Below are positions 36,434 through 47,701 of a DNA stretch of 64,000 bases, piece by piece. The translations under genes and the position numbers were made by a program. This DNA is from Rostrohypoxylon terebratum (lineage: Eukaryota > Ascomycota > Sordariomycetes > Xylariales > Hypoxylaceae). The notes below the pieces were generated by a model that was given only the letters and a program-made list of their open reading frames with translations, was not told the DNA's origin and ran no database searches. Within the stretch, counting starts at the first letter, position 1. The number at the start of each line of letters is the position of its first letter. The stretch is from positions 207,641 through 271,640 of the forward strand of contig MU385890.1 in the NCBI GenBank assembly GCA_022497145.1, given 5' to 3'.

Positions 36434-38033
36434 CTAGAACTCTCCCTCGCCACCACCGCCGGCTACCCCGGCCGTCCATAAGCCAACCAGGCCCCACCAA
36501 CTGACTTTCCACCCTCTCCAAAGACCGTCAAAGCCTTGGCCTTTCCTGTAAATCACATCTGCCGCCTTCGGGGACTTCAGCTTTCTACCGCGGGGTGGAG
36601 CCTTGATCTTAGCCGCGACAGCACGCGAGCCTTCTTCGGCGACGATCGTGTACATCGTGCTGACAACGCCGTTGTATGATCCGGGGGGCACGATCGTGTC
36701 CATCTGACCGGTTTCCTCGAGAGCTTCTAGGTATGTGGGTTCCGCGAGGACCGCAACCTGACCACGCCGCAGGACGGTTTCTAGGGGCAGCTTGATGAAT
36801 AGGGATGCGCAGGAGGCGCAGAATTTGGCGATAGAGAAGGTCACAGGAGATTGCTCGCGATCTATCAGGAACTGAGAGCGGAGCACGAGTGGGGTGGATA
36901 AAGTGAAGAACGGGTGGACGAGAGAGTTGAGCATGGTGGGGGCGATCAGAGATGAGGGGCAGACCCACGAGGGGAGCGCTCGTAGGGTCGCCAGAGTGCG
37001 GCGCGAGCTACGACCGGTAGGTATCACGATTAATCGAGTCCTTACGAGATCGAGGGGGGCCAGGATCAAGCCTGTGGCAACGGCGGCGGCGGCGGCAACG
37101 CATAGCGAGGCCCAAGGATAGGGCGACGCAACGTCGACTAGCCTATCGACGTCATCCTTCAGTCCTAAATCTGGGACGTTTAGTAACGCGCTCAACAAGC
37201 TGCGAGACCAATTCTCAAATAGTGACTGCAGCACCGTGTAGAGAAAGGTAGCATTCGTCCCTTTCCAAACGCCCCAAGCCGACTCTTTCGACCATAATTG
37301 TGATATGACGTCGAATATCGAATCGGGACGTCGAAGGACTAGCTGATGTGGGAAGACCTCGGCCTTCGGGGGCGGTTTCGGGGAGCCCGACGGCGACGAA
37401 CCCCTCCTCTTATGCGATCGCGTAGACGGCGTAGGCGTGTATGGGGTACTGGAAGTGAAGTATGCGGACTCCTCTGGATCAGAATCTGACTCGCCACCCT
37501 ACAGATTTATATTAGCATCGGTACGTCGTGATTCACAAGTCGTAGTAAGCTGCTTAATGTACCTCGTCCCATACAGAACGCTTCGGGTTTAAAGGGTCAG
37601 GGCTGTCGAGATCTGGGCTGCCGAGACTTGTCGGACTCATAAGACCCGGACTAGGTTTCCTTGGGGCCTTCACAGCTTCTGAGACGTTCAAGTTTCCTAG
37701 GTCATCTTGAATCCTCACTTGCAAAATCGTCTTGGCCACCTCGAAAGGTTGGGACATGAGGACGGACGTGTACTTCCATAATAGCTCGTCTATGAATTGC
37801 TTCACGGATTGAACCGCCGAAGGCGATAGATCGTCCAAGTGGTCCTTGTAGTCTATATCTGGGAAGATGTCTCGTGCTCTGGACGCATATTTGTTTGGAG
37901 TAGTTGGGGTTGCCGTCGTATTTCCGGTCGAAAAAGGATTCGGTTGTGGCGGAGAAGTTCCGACTTGTTCCCCTATAGACGGCGGTATGTAGTAAGGGCG
38001 TAAAGGATTCACGCCTTCTCTAGTTGAAGACAT
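36434..38033 (-). CDS. UGO1: Mitochondrial fusion and transport protein Ugo1
   Basis: Two exons (38033-37563 and 37498-36434; 64-nt intron, phase 0) give 511 residues. The N-terminus (NPLRPYYIPPSIGEQ, then a disordered Pro/Ser/Thr stretch) and the motif LLWKYTSVLMSQPFEVAKTI are characteristic of fungal Ugo1, a degenerate mitochondrial-carrier-fold protein of the outer membrane that links Fzo1 and Mgm1 in mitochondrial fusion. Carrier-like P-x-D-x-x-R signature traces are visible at APLDLVRTRL and LPLETVLRRG. The end is Gly-rich (AGGGGEGEF). The gene diverges from the mitochondrial ferredoxin gene. Confidence 0.87.
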
Positions 38034-38894
38034 TGTGGGAGGTATCAGGCTTGAACCGTGTGCCTTATAATGCGGTGAGCATAGTTCTACATAGGACCGT
38101 AGGTATCGTGAAAGTGGGATGAAACCTAGGAAATATTGTCGTCGGTGGAGAGGTTACCCTAGGCGGTATTAGGTAAGGCGTAAAATTGTACAACGCATTA
38201 ATACAGGGTGGATACTAGCCTGTCTGCCTGTATTGTGCGACGTACAGCAGTAACCATGGATGCTAGAAAACCTGCGAGGATAAGGCGGACGAATGGGAGT
38301 TATGAAAGAACTTGTGGATATTTCAAAAAGTTTATGCAACTTGATTTGACCCCTCATATTGATAAGCGATAACCTTAATGATAAGATAAAGGAAGAATCG
38401 ATAAGAAAATTTCAAGTCTCCAGCTGCCCCGGCCTTCCTTGATCGAATTGGAAATTCTAACAATCTCGGAGTTAAACAAAATTGAGGGCAATTCTAACGA
38501 TCGGTCGCCGGTGGTAAAATCGCCCTCGGCCCGCCCCATCGAAGAATTTGTCGGAGCTATTCCAATTCGCCTTCTTCTCATTGGTCAAGGTTATGTCGCG
38601 TCGCATCGCTGAAATCATTTTCAACGATCCTGGTTCGTCATTTTTTACTTTTGTTAGATGCAATGTTTGTTGGTTTTTGATCGGAGTAATATCGCAATGA
38701 GAGGTCTATAATATTGAATGATACTCCATACGGTCCAATTATCTTGAGTTCTCTCAACTATATTTCGACTATAATCTACTGGAAAACCCCAAAGACGAGG
38801 GGTTTCTCTCTTCCCGTCTTACCATCCCCTCCAACACCGTCGCCGAAATACCCGAATCTCTTAATCACAACTTCCGTACGTTTACGACGACACG
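38034..38894. promoter_or_regulatory. Divergent region between UGO1 and YAH1
   Basis: 861 bp between two head-to-head mitochondrial genes; no third gene seen. The right part (38780-38890) is C/T-rich just before the ferredoxin ATG. Shared regulation is inferred only from geometry and common organelle. Confidence 0.45.
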
Positions 38895-39527
38895 ATGGCG
38901 ACCCCCCGAACCTTCTCTCGAAGTCTACAAAAACTTCGATACTCCTCTTTCCGACCTTTATCACAATTCAGCCAACCTACGCTCTCCACCAATAGCAGGA
39001 TAAAGTTTCATTCGCCGTTAATACGCCAGTCTCGAGCCTTCCCTTCATTATTACAACAGTTTAGCACAACTCCCTCACGCCAGCACGGCCATGTACATAA
39101 ACCTAAGGAGGGTGAAGAGTGAGGGTTCCCTACCTATATGCCCATTATATGCCGCGCAAGCTGATTGTCAACTAGACTTTACATAACATTCATAGATAAG
39201 GAGGAGAAGGAGCACAAAATAGCCGTGGCGGAGGGAGATAACCTACTCGATGTCGCGCAAGCGCACGACCTAGAGATGGAGGGAGCTTGCGGAGGATCGT
39301 GCGCATGTTCGACATGTCATGTGATAGTTCTCGACGAAGACTTGTACGAAAAGATGCCGGAGCCCGAAGACGACGAGAATGACATGTTGGACTTGGCGTT
39401 CGGCTTGACCGAGACGAGTCGGTTGGGTTGCCAGATCGTGATGACGAAGGAGCTGGATGGTCTAAGAGTCAAACTACCCTCTATGACGAGAAATCTGCAA
39501 GCGAGCGATTTCAATTCGAAGCAATGA
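38895..39527 (+). CDS. YAH1: Mitochondrial [2Fe-2S] ferredoxin (adrenodoxin type)
   Basis: Two exons, 38895-39118 and 39176-39527 (57-nt intron, GTGAGG donor, phase 2), give 191 residues. The first ~70 residues are Arg/Ser/Gln-rich with almost no acid, a mitochondrial presequence (SRAFPSLLQQFSTTPSRQHG). The ferredoxin domain carries the cluster cysteines in GACGGSCACSTCHV (C-x5-C-x2-C) and the fourth in SRLGCQIVMT. By family knowledge it delivers electrons from ferredoxin reductase for Fe-S cluster, heme A and coenzyme Q synthesis in the matrix. The acidic helix (PEPEDDENDMLDLAF) for partner docking is present. Confidence 0.95.
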
Positions 39528-39839
39528 AGGACACATTCTATCGAAGATACAACCACGAGACTCCAGGAAATGAAATGATGAATTGGTATGCAATGTAGCA
39601 ATATGACTCGGTGCAAATTCGACGGCGTGGCGGCGGCTTGAGGATAGGCGTCTGGAAAACAGCTATCGGGCCGTGAATGTATTATATTCTCAACGGAAGG
39701 ATAGCTGGCGTCGACATAGACGGAACCCCAACTCTAACGAGGTCATGTTCATGAAGTATTTTGGTATCATTCCATGTCATCCGGTGTAAAAGGGAAAAAA
39801 TTTACATATGTACCATGTACCCCTAAGCGCGCAAGGAAC
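39528..39839. other. Intergenic between convergent genes
   Basis: Common 3' flank of YAH1 (plus) and RRP15 (minus), 312 bp. No gene and no obvious structure seen. Confidence 0.45.
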
Positions 39840-40811
39840 TCAAGCTTCCTCTAATGCGCCCTTCTTTAGCTTTCCACCGCCTCCGGCGATGAGGTCGAGG
39901 AAACCCTGCCGGCTCATCTCGTTGACCTTCTCCTGCCGCCTTTGCACGCCCACTATCCCGTCCTTCCTCGCTTCTCTATCGGCTTCGGCCGCCCTCTCCT
40001 GAGCCTCCCTCACGGCTCTAAAGAGCATAATCACACCCCTATGCGCCACCTTCTTAAGCCGTTTCTCAGTCTGTTGGATCTCTTCCGTAGTCGTCTCGGG
40101 TACGCCAGTCTCGTGATCCACGGCCCCGACAAGTACATCCTTCACCCGGCCCTTCTCCTGCGCCAAGCGCTTCTGCTCGCGCATGTGTTTCCGTGCCTTG
40201 GCTTCTAACGCGCTGTCGACGACGTCTCTGGCGGCCTGATGAGCTTCAGCGCTACGCGACAGAACCGGGTCTGCGCGCCGGGTGTTGGAGAGTTTGGTAG
40301 ATAGAATCTTGGACATGGACGTAGCGAAGGCATTGGGATCGTTGCGTTTTGATTTGGACTTTTTCGTCGTTGGTCGATCGCCTTCGGAGTCTGTTTCTTC
40401 ACCATCCTCTTCATCTTCCTCTGCGCCTTCCCCTGCGCCTTCTCCTTCGCCTTCACTTGCTTCTGATTCGTCTTCGGAGCTCTCGCCTTTAGGCGCATCG
40501 CTAGCATGTTTCCTAGCTGAAGGTTTCTGTCGTTTCGCGACAAGTTTGGTCCGCGCTAGGTCGATTTCTGACTCTGAATTGGATCCCGAATCTGAGCCTG
40601 ACCCAGATGGGACATCGTCTATCGCGATATTGTCGAGGTCTTCGTCATCGGAGTCTAGAAGATTTACAGGCTTGAACTCGGGATTGTCGCCTTCTTCATC
40701 GGAGTCGCTATGGTACTCGGGGACCTTCTTTTGCTTTTTTATTGGCCTCTGCGACTTCGATTTCGGATTTGCATCTTGGCGATTTCGCTTTTTGGAGTTT
40801 GAGCCGGCCAT
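39840..40811 (-). CDS. RRP15: Ribosomal RNA-processing protein 15
   Basis: Intronless, 323 residues. The N-terminal half is a nucleolar-type alternation of Lys/Arg blocks (SKSQRPIKKQKK) and long acidic Ser/Glu/Asp runs. The conserved RRP15 domain occupies the C-terminal half, with DPNAFATSMSKILSTKL, DPVLSRS, the basic helix ARKHMREQKRLAQEKGRVKD, ETEKRL/KKVAHRGVIMLFRAV-type core and the end SRQGFLDLIAGG. By family knowledge it is a component of pre-60S particles needed for 27S/25S rRNA maturation. Length is slightly above yeast, owing to the acidic insert. Confidence 0.92.
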   Translation of the reverse strand: MAGSNSKKRNRQDANPKSKSQRPIKKQKKVPEYHSDSDEEGDNPEFKPVNLLDSDDEDLDNIAIDDVPSGSGSDSGSNSESEIDLARTKLVAKRQKPSARKHASDAPKGESSEDESEASEGEGEGAGEGAEEDEEDGEETDSEGDRPTTKKSKSKRNDPNAFATSMSKILSTKLSNTRRADPVLSRSAEAHQAARDVVDSALEAKARKHMREQKRLAQEKGRVKDVLVGAVDHETGVPETTTEEIQQTEKRLKKVAHRGVIMLFRAVREAQERAAEADREARKDGIVGVQRRQEKVNEMSRQGFLDLIAGGGGKLKKGALEEA

Positions 40812-41488
40812 TGTCTATTATCTTTTCTTGTAGGTTGTTGGTTGTATTAGATGTACTTCCAGTGCTCGTAACTTTTTCCGCCAAAAAACTTCAATTGAAT
40901 TGTAGGGATCCACTTTCAAATGGTAAGCTACCTGATAAGATAAGAACCTGTCCTGTCTGCCAAGAGTCGCGGTCCAAGTTTAAGGCTCTGGGTACAAAGG
41001 TACTTGAGAAGCTCTAGTAAACTCGAATTTTCTACCAATCTTCTGATTTCAAAATTCAAACCTTGTGAGAACAACAAGTTTGGAATTGGAGCTTTGAAAT
41101 TTATAAACGTCCGGATATAGTCTTCATCGTGTTGGTAAAAAAAGCTGGGATGACCTATAATTGCCAAGCATAACCAAGCACCACTAAGAGCGGCACGGAT
41201 CCCAGGTTCATTTATAAAGCCTGGACGACGCAAACGAAGATGACTTGAACCTCGATTCTGGATTTCAACATATCATATTCGTACAATTCATTCACTGGTG
41301 CCTCACTCACTTGGACCAGATCATTCTTTAATCCAGTCGCTCTCTATCATACACAATTCTCAATCCTCATGTTTAAGTAATGTTAGATTGACACAGAATC
41401 GTCTAATGCTGTGAAACTGAGAAGGACATTCGTTTGGAGGAGTACCTACCTACCTTAAGGGGCAACGACTTAATACAAGATTAACACG
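40812..41488. other. Intergenic
   Basis: Divergent upstream region of RRP15 (minus) and the Cys-rich protein (plus). No gene recognised; ACCTACCTACC motif at 41448. Confidence 0.45.
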
Positions 41489-42178
41489 ATGGCGGGTATC
41501 CTAAGCAGCCACAGCGACAGCACGTGCAACTCGCATAACGCCCTGCAGAACATATCCGAATATGCCTGTGGCGTAAGTTTTCGATTTAAGGACTCGGATA
41601 ACCCGCCAGATATGCACTATGCCGTCGTCTCTTTGGAAAGGTGCTGCGACAAGGTGAATCAGCCCGTGATGCGCATACCCGGCAACACGGGCTGCGAGAT
41701 ACAATTTTGCGAAGTGCCTGCCGTCACTTCGTCTTACACGTCCACCATCATCTACGGCGGAGCTACCGAGATGGCTGCCCCTACAGTCACCCAGGGTTCC
41801 CAGATCAGCTGGCCCGACGATGTCGAATCCTGCATGAAATTTGTGTACGAGGGCGATCTACCGGATGATGTCGCAAGTAAGGTATATGACGCGGACAGCT
41901 GGTGCCTGGCCCGGATGTACGACGACGAGCTCCCGTCTTCCGAGGTATCGGCTGCTGTGACGGCTAGCGCGGCGCCGGCAAGCTGGACGTCCGCTGCTGC
42001 CGACCCATTCGCGAATGCCTTTTCATCAAAAGGTAGTTCATCTTCGACGAGTACGACTGCGAGCCCCACGTCAACTAGCAACGGGTACTTTATACACGCT
42101 GACCAGAAGGCGGTCGGCGAATTGAGATTGTGGACTGTCGCTGCATTGGTATCCGTAGGTCTAGCTGTGGCTCTTTGA
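41489..42178 (+). CDS. Cys-rich, Ser/Thr-rich putative surface protein
   Basis: Single frame of 229 residues with an upstream in-frame stop. The first ~150 residues contain about ten Cys (for example STCNSHNALQ, SLERCCDKV, GCEIQFCEVP, SWCLARMYDD). A Ser/Thr/Ala-rich linker follows, and the last ~18 residues are hydrophobic (LWTVAALVSVGLAVAL), like a GPI-anchor signal. That layout is typical of fungal extracellular anchored proteins. However, no N-terminal signal peptide is encoded at the start, so a missing upstream exon is likely, or export is unconventional. No named family recognised. A long poly-T run (about 42330-42350) lies downstream. Confidence 0.65.
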   Translation: MAGILSSHSDSTCNSHNALQNISEYACGVSFRFKDSDNPPDMHYAVVSLERCCDKVNQPVMRIPGNTGCEIQFCEVPAVTSSYTSTIIYGGATEMAAPTVTQGSQISWPDDVESCMKFVYEGDLPDDVASKVYDADSWCLARMYDDELPSSEVSAAVTASAAPASWTSAAADPFANAFSSKGSSSSTSTTASPTSTSNGYFIHADQKAVGELRLWTVAALVSVGLAVAL

Positions 42179-42674
42179 TGGCGAATTTACCTATATTGGC
42201 ACACCCACGCCACCGATATTGCTACGGCATGTACGAAACGCCACGAGCGCCGCCAGCCGTCCGAGACAAGACCCGACCACGATCACAAGACTTGGTCTTT
42301 TGGACGGCATCAATGCCGAAATCTAGGTTTTTCTTTTTTTTTTTTTTTCTTCAGAAAAAACTCTCCCATCCGGAGTTGGTATGGGATATTGGAAGTCGTT
42401 GATATTAAGTTGAGATGATATATAAGCAGATCAACAAACTAAAACTTCACTTGCATAGGTACCTAGACGCCCGGTACCAAATCTAGTATAAATGTTAACT
42501 CTATCTAATAAATGCTTATCATCTGAGATGACGATCTACTTACTAGGTACCTACGTACCTATCATATCCACATAGAGAAAACAGCCGTATCCCGATGCGG
42601 GGAATGAGATCCCCCACTGCCTCCCTTGGAGTTTCTCAAATAGGCAGTCGGCGTGGAACGTTGCAATCAACCAG

Positions 42675-42700
42675 TCAACTAGATCAACTAGATCAACTAG
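42675..42700. repeat. 9-bp tandem repeat, about 3 copies
   Basis: Unit TCAACTAGA repeated almost three times. Simple-sequence repeat in an intergenic region. Confidence 0.85.
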
Positions 42701-42893
42701 TAGTCTGTTGCTTTTTCACATACCTGGTAGTATTGGTAGCACTACATATGTAGGTCTAATTCTCCCAATCACCGAAACTTGCTTTTTACATCGCTTCGAT
42801 GAAGGCGATTGAGCTGCAGCTGCACGGTTCGCAGACATATGCTCTCGGATTCACCTCAGTCACGTCCCGGTAACGTCCCGGCAGACCTAAGGT

Positions 42894-42920
42894 CTTAAGA
42901 CTTAAGACTTAAGACTTAAG
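42894..42920. repeat. 7-bp palindromic tandem repeat (CTTAAGA)
   Basis: Four near-complete copies of CTTAAGA. Each core CTTAAG is self-complementary, so the tract can pair with itself. It sits about 85 bp upstream of the glycoside-hydrolase-like gene. Confidence 0.85.
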
Positions 42921-43004
42921 TAGCTGATAGATACATACCTACTAGGTAGTAAGTACGCACTCGATCGTCGATCGCGCAGTTTTGATCACAAACGCCACGC
43001 GATC

Positions 43005-44827
43005 ATGATCAGCGCAACATTCGTCAGTTGCGTTTTCCTTACGAGACTAGCGTACGCCCAATCCCAAAATGAAACCGGTCAGCATCCAGGGTGGCCGCGA
43101 TGGTGTGGGAAGGTTTATGAGCCGGGATATCCGTCTTTTGAACCTGGCGGTGAAACCATCGAGCCCGCGCCGATCAACTCGGACGGTTCGCCGAATCTAT
43201 ACGTGCAGCTGAAGCCGCGTCATAGCATCTACCTCGAGGGGGAGGGGAAAGGATCGTTTATCGTCAATGCAGCGCTGTCCCCTTGGTACGGTGAACCATG
43301 GACAAATTCGACGACCGATGGATCGGTAACGGAACCGTTTAGGGACTTGTTCTTCTCGATTAGCCTGGCGTCCGAGAACAGCGCCGGTGGTCCGATAATC
43401 AAGGGAAGCGCACCTATCAACGCATCGGCGGCCGTCTTCGATTTTGATCTGTCAGGTCTCGAGCCGCGCTTAGCTCCTTACGATGTAGTCCTTTTCGGGA
43501 TGTCGAAATTTGGCGAGAAAAGCTACATGGCGAATAGCTCGTTCTGGTACCTGCCAGACATTGCCCCGGGCAGGAGCGCGACTAAGATTGATCACTTGAA
43601 CGGCGGACTATTGTTCCGTAACTCACAAACGGGAGGTGTTTTCGAGCCCCTGCTACCGTACGGATTCTACGGGTTATATAATGGATCGAACAGCACGGCA
43701 GAAAGTGAAGCGTTCGTGAGCGAATACTCGAGCGATGGAAAGGGTCTCAACGGAATAATCTCCCTCGCGGGCTTTGCCGATACGAACCCGGTATACGACA
43801 GCATGGATGCGTCGACCATGCGCTTCATGTTCGACTTACGCGGCTCCTATAAGAACCTAACTGATGTCACGCAACGGGTGAACACGATCAAAAACCGTAG
43901 CTCACTATTCGCGTACTGGACAGCTGACGAGTAGGTATCCGCGTGATTTTTTCTTTCTTTCTTTTCCTTTTTCTTTTGGAAATGTGACCTACATCATATT
44001 ATTTGACTTATACTAAGTATCGCAGACCAGACGGCTGGCAAGTTCCCTTCGATGTTACCCCCGCGGCGCAAGAGCTGATCCACGAACTTGATCCGTATCA
44101 TCCAGTAGCCGTAACGCTTAACTGCCAGGACTACTACTTTGGGGAATACTCTGCCGGAGGTGACATATTAATGGCGGACCCGTACCCTATCGCGATCAAT
44201 AGTACGTTCTCGAAATGGGGTACGGTCTGCAATAGGACGCTTGGCGACTGTGGTTGCGACAACTGCGAAGGGAACGTGCAAGATGTGACCAGTCGACTCG
44301 ACGATCTAATCCAGTACGAGAAATGGCTTGGTCGCTGGCCACTTCCCAAATTCATCAACCCACAGGCCTTCTACGGCGAAGATTATTGGTTCCGATACCC
44401 GACTACTGCCGAAGCTTTCGTCATGAATTCCCTCGCTTTCAACCGCGGGGCTGCGGGAACCTTCGCTTGGACCTGGCCAACTAGCGAGGACCTGTTTGAG
44501 GCTCACTCTCAAATGGCGGCCGTAGTCACCAACGCGCCTGTGCGCGACTTCTTGCTGAGCGGTCAGCCTGACCGTGGCGCAAACGTCGCCGACGAGCCTC
44601 TCGTCGATATAGCCTACTGGATCAAGGAGAAGCAGGTGATGGTAAGCGTGGTGAATGGGGCGTCTGGCGATGTGACGGGCCCGCTCTCCGTAGGGCTACC
44701 TGTTACAGCTTCTAGCATGTCAGCCGTGCCGTTCGGTGGATTACCATGGGAATTATCTGACGGGAAGTTGACGATAGAAACACTTCCTGCAATGTCAGCT
44801 AGCTTCGTCATTCTCGACTTGAATTAG
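43005..44827 (+). CDS. Secreted glycoside-hydrolase-like protein
   Basis: Two exons (43005-43930, 44026-44827; 95-nt intron, phase 2) give 575 residues. A signal peptide (MISATFVSCVFLTRLAYAQ) is followed by an N-terminal beta-rich half with several N-glycosylation sites. Then comes a region that reads as a TIM-barrel: PYGFYGLYNG, RVNTIKNRSSLFAYWTADEP with E309 at the position of a beta-4 acid/base Glu, PYHPVAVTLNCQDYYFG, ADPYPIAINSTF and GTFAWTW. The C-terminus resembles an all-beta domain. I recognise the general glycoside-hydrolase superfamily shape (GH2/GH5/GH39-like) but not a numbered family. Likely acts on plant or fungal cell-wall sugars outside the cell. Confidence 0.7.
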
Positions 44828-45324
44828 GCTAACGTCATACAACGATTCTTATAACCTAATGAGAAATTCGATGAGATCGCGTTGACTTGCAATCATCATC
44901 TCGAGGCCGCTATGCCAACCAATCACGGCAAATTCTGCCACAAATATGTGAAGACAATGGTAAATCTGAAGGTATAGTCGTACCTCTGCTACCACCTTGC
45001 AGGTGATAGAACCATCCAGAGCGCCACTGACACACCATACTCCATCAATCCGCCATGCCACACTATCATGTCGTCCAATAGACGGCAGCTCCCGTATCAT
45101 ACAGATGCGAGCAATACGATGGCATGCCAAAAGACCTTTGAAGCGAAGTGGGGTTCCCGCGAGATCTTGAATGTGTCCGACTCATTTATTAGCGCTCTAG
45201 TATCTTCGTCCACCGCTACACACTGCTATAAAGATGAGTGACACACGCAGGTTGTCTTGGTTACCTAGTTTTCCAGCCCGGCCAATTCCTTGCTGCTTTC
45301 AGCTATACCGTTACACTCGAGAAG
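44828..45324. other. Intergenic
   Basis: Between the glycoside-hydrolase-like gene and the P450, both plus strand. No gene recognised. Confidence 0.45.
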
Positions 45325-47264
45325 ATGGATTTATTTCATACTCTTCCACTCGAAGGCTTTAGCCTCTTTTCCCACGCGCCTACCCAGGTTGCCGTATCCT
45401 CCGCACTTGCGGGCGTCGCATTCCACCTCACCTTACCGCAGTGGACGGATATAGAGTTCTTTATGTACAGACTGATCGCTGGTTTCACTTTCGTTCTCTT
45501 TGGACTCGGTGCCGCACTATTCTACGATGGATTTTCTCTTGTTGACACGCTTGCGAGGGTATCTATCCTCGCACTTAGCTTCTACGGCGGTCTCTTCTCT
45601 AGTATGGTAATTTATAGGGTGTTCTTCCATCGGCTAAGAAATTTTCCTGGGCCGCTAGATCTTAAGATCTCTCGGCTCTTTTCCGCGCGCAGAGCGGCGA
45701 AGAATACCCAATACCAAAAGGTGGTGGCCGAGTTGCATGAAAAGTACGGAGACTTCATCCGGACAGGTAAAAAGGATAACCGAGTTGTCCAATGTAATAC
45801 GAGTTTGCTGAACTTTCTTCAGGACCGCGAGAGATCTGCATCGTCCGGGGATCGGCACCTCAGCTTATCTACGGCGCCAACTCGACGTGTCTCAAATCAA
45901 CCTGGTATGGGCAGGTTGATTACGACTCTAAGAAGAACCACATCGTTTCTGCAACAGACCTAGATGATCATAGGCGAAGGCGCAGAGCTTGGGACAAGGC
46001 ATTTTCGACTAAAGGTAATATTGTCACAACAATATCCAACTAGAGAATTAGTTGTCTGACCTACAAACAACAGCGTTGCAGAAGTATGAACCGCGAATTA
46101 AGGCTCTCATCGATAAATTTGTTTCCCAGGTTACCTGCCACAGAGAGCCCGTAGATGCCAGAGACTGGTGCATGTACTTAGCCTTCGATATAATAGGTGA
46201 AATCGGTTTCGGAAAGACCTTTGGATGTGTCGAAAACGGACAAAAGCATCCCGCGATTACCACCCTCCATGACCATATGGAATTTATAGGGGTTGCAGCT
46301 CACGTTCCTTGGTTACTAAACATCCTTGGTCGTCTACCGAACACCTCGTTTGGCCCCTTCTACCAACATGTTGGCGCCCTATTAAATTTAACAAAAAAGG
46401 TGAGTCGACTCGAACAGATCCGGTTGGCTACACTCATATACTTATAAGAAGTAGAACTACGTAGAAGACAAATTTCCTCCGACCGTCATGTCTTGGCTGT
46501 GGAAGGCGGTCGTGGAGAAGGACATCTCTGCCTCTCCTACCCCAGAATCTCTAGAAGAAGACTGTCGTGCCGTTATAATTGCTGGTTCTGACACAAATGG
46601 GATTACCCTAGCGAACACCGTGTTTCTTCTCATCAAAAACCCCCGTGTCATGAAGAAATTGCAGGCTCAGATCGATGCTACCATCCTGAACCCAGAAGAT
46701 TGGACCTATGAGAAGGTAAAATCAATCACGTACATAACCAACATCATCGACGAGGTTTTACGTGTGAGGCCAGCGTTAATGGTCGGTGGCTACCGAATTA
46801 CGCCTCCGGAGGGTATCTACGTCGACGAGCAATTCATCCCTGGCAAAACCCACGTGTTTGTGCCTATGCAAAGGATTCAGACAGACCCACGCTACTGGGA
46901 AAGAGCTACAGAGTTTATCCCAGAACGATGGGGAGAGCGATATGAGGAGATGGGGACTGCGGGATCGCCGTATCTGCCGTTCAGTTTGGGTAGGTTCTAG
47001 CGAAAACTATCTCTCCCCTTACAATTAGATACACGACCATGTAAAATGGATATTCCTGACTGACTTGTCGCAGGTCCTTATATGTGTGCCGGGAAAGGGT
47101 TAGCCACAATGAGCCTGAGCCTCGCAATTTGTGGCATCGCCAAAAACTTCGATATTGCCTTCGCCCCCGGCGAAACTGGTGAGATCTTTGAGAAGGAACC
47201 GAAGGACACCTTCACTACCGGACTACCACAGTTGATGGTCCAATTTACTCCGAGGAAGAAGTGA
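45325..47264 (+). CDS. Cytochrome P450 monooxygenase
   Basis: Five exons (45325-45766, 45823-46014, 46074-46399, 46455-46989, 47074-47264), all introns in phase, give 561 residues. The N-terminus has about three hydrophobic segments (residues 20-105) before the Pro-rich hinge RNFPGP, more than the usual single ER anchor. P450 hallmarks: I-helix AGSDTNG, K-helix E-x-x-R in IIDEVLRVRP, the PERW meander (FIPERWGERYEEMG) and the heme loop FSLGPYMCAGKGLA with C503 as thiolate ligand. It is a microsomal monooxygenase; substrate unknown. It is convergent with an FAD monooxygenase 437 bp away, suggesting a shared oxidative pathway. Confidence 0.93.
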
Positions 47265-47701
47265 GGCGAACTGTTTTGTTGGAACTACCTACACCACTGA
47301 TGTGCCATGACTATTACCTCACGCAGCGCGTATAATCTTTTATTCGACTGGACTTTTTGTTTACAGGACGATCTTAGTACTTATCGACAGATGAGATGAT
47401 CGGGAAGTATTTCTTTATAATACGACTTGAATTTCGAAGCATTCACTTTAATTGCACAGTTGGATTTGACTCACATCGCGTCTACATTAAGGAAAAAAGT
47501 ATGCGAGTGTTTTAACCTAGCAGTGTCCTGGTCAATTCCTAGTGCATATACAATTTCTATAAACTATATGGATCTATCTTCCTATATTATGTGCTTAGAG
47601 ATTTTACTCAGAGATGAGAGAGGTACCTAGGTAAGGGGTATATACCTACATATTACAACTATGACTCAGCAGTACCACGGTCCAATATTCTTGTAGGCTG
47701 A
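47265..47701. other. Intergenic between convergent genes
   Basis: Common 3' flank of the P450 and the FAD monooxygenase. No gene; TAGGTACCTAGG motif near 47625. Confidence 0.45.

Larger units (their letters stand above)
42179..43004. other. Intergenic with microsatellites
   Basis: No gene. It holds a poly-T tract near 42333-42350, a 9-bp tandem (TCAACTAGA, 42675-42700), a 7-bp palindromic tandem (CTTAAGA, 42894-42920) and several TAGGTACCTA motifs (42460, 42540, 42940). Confidence 0.6.

Noticed and set aside
40282..40833. 183-codon Ser/Pro-rich plus-strand frame
   Set aside because: Antisense of the acidic Ser/Glu/Asp-rich RRP15 N-terminus; the complementary codon bias explains it.
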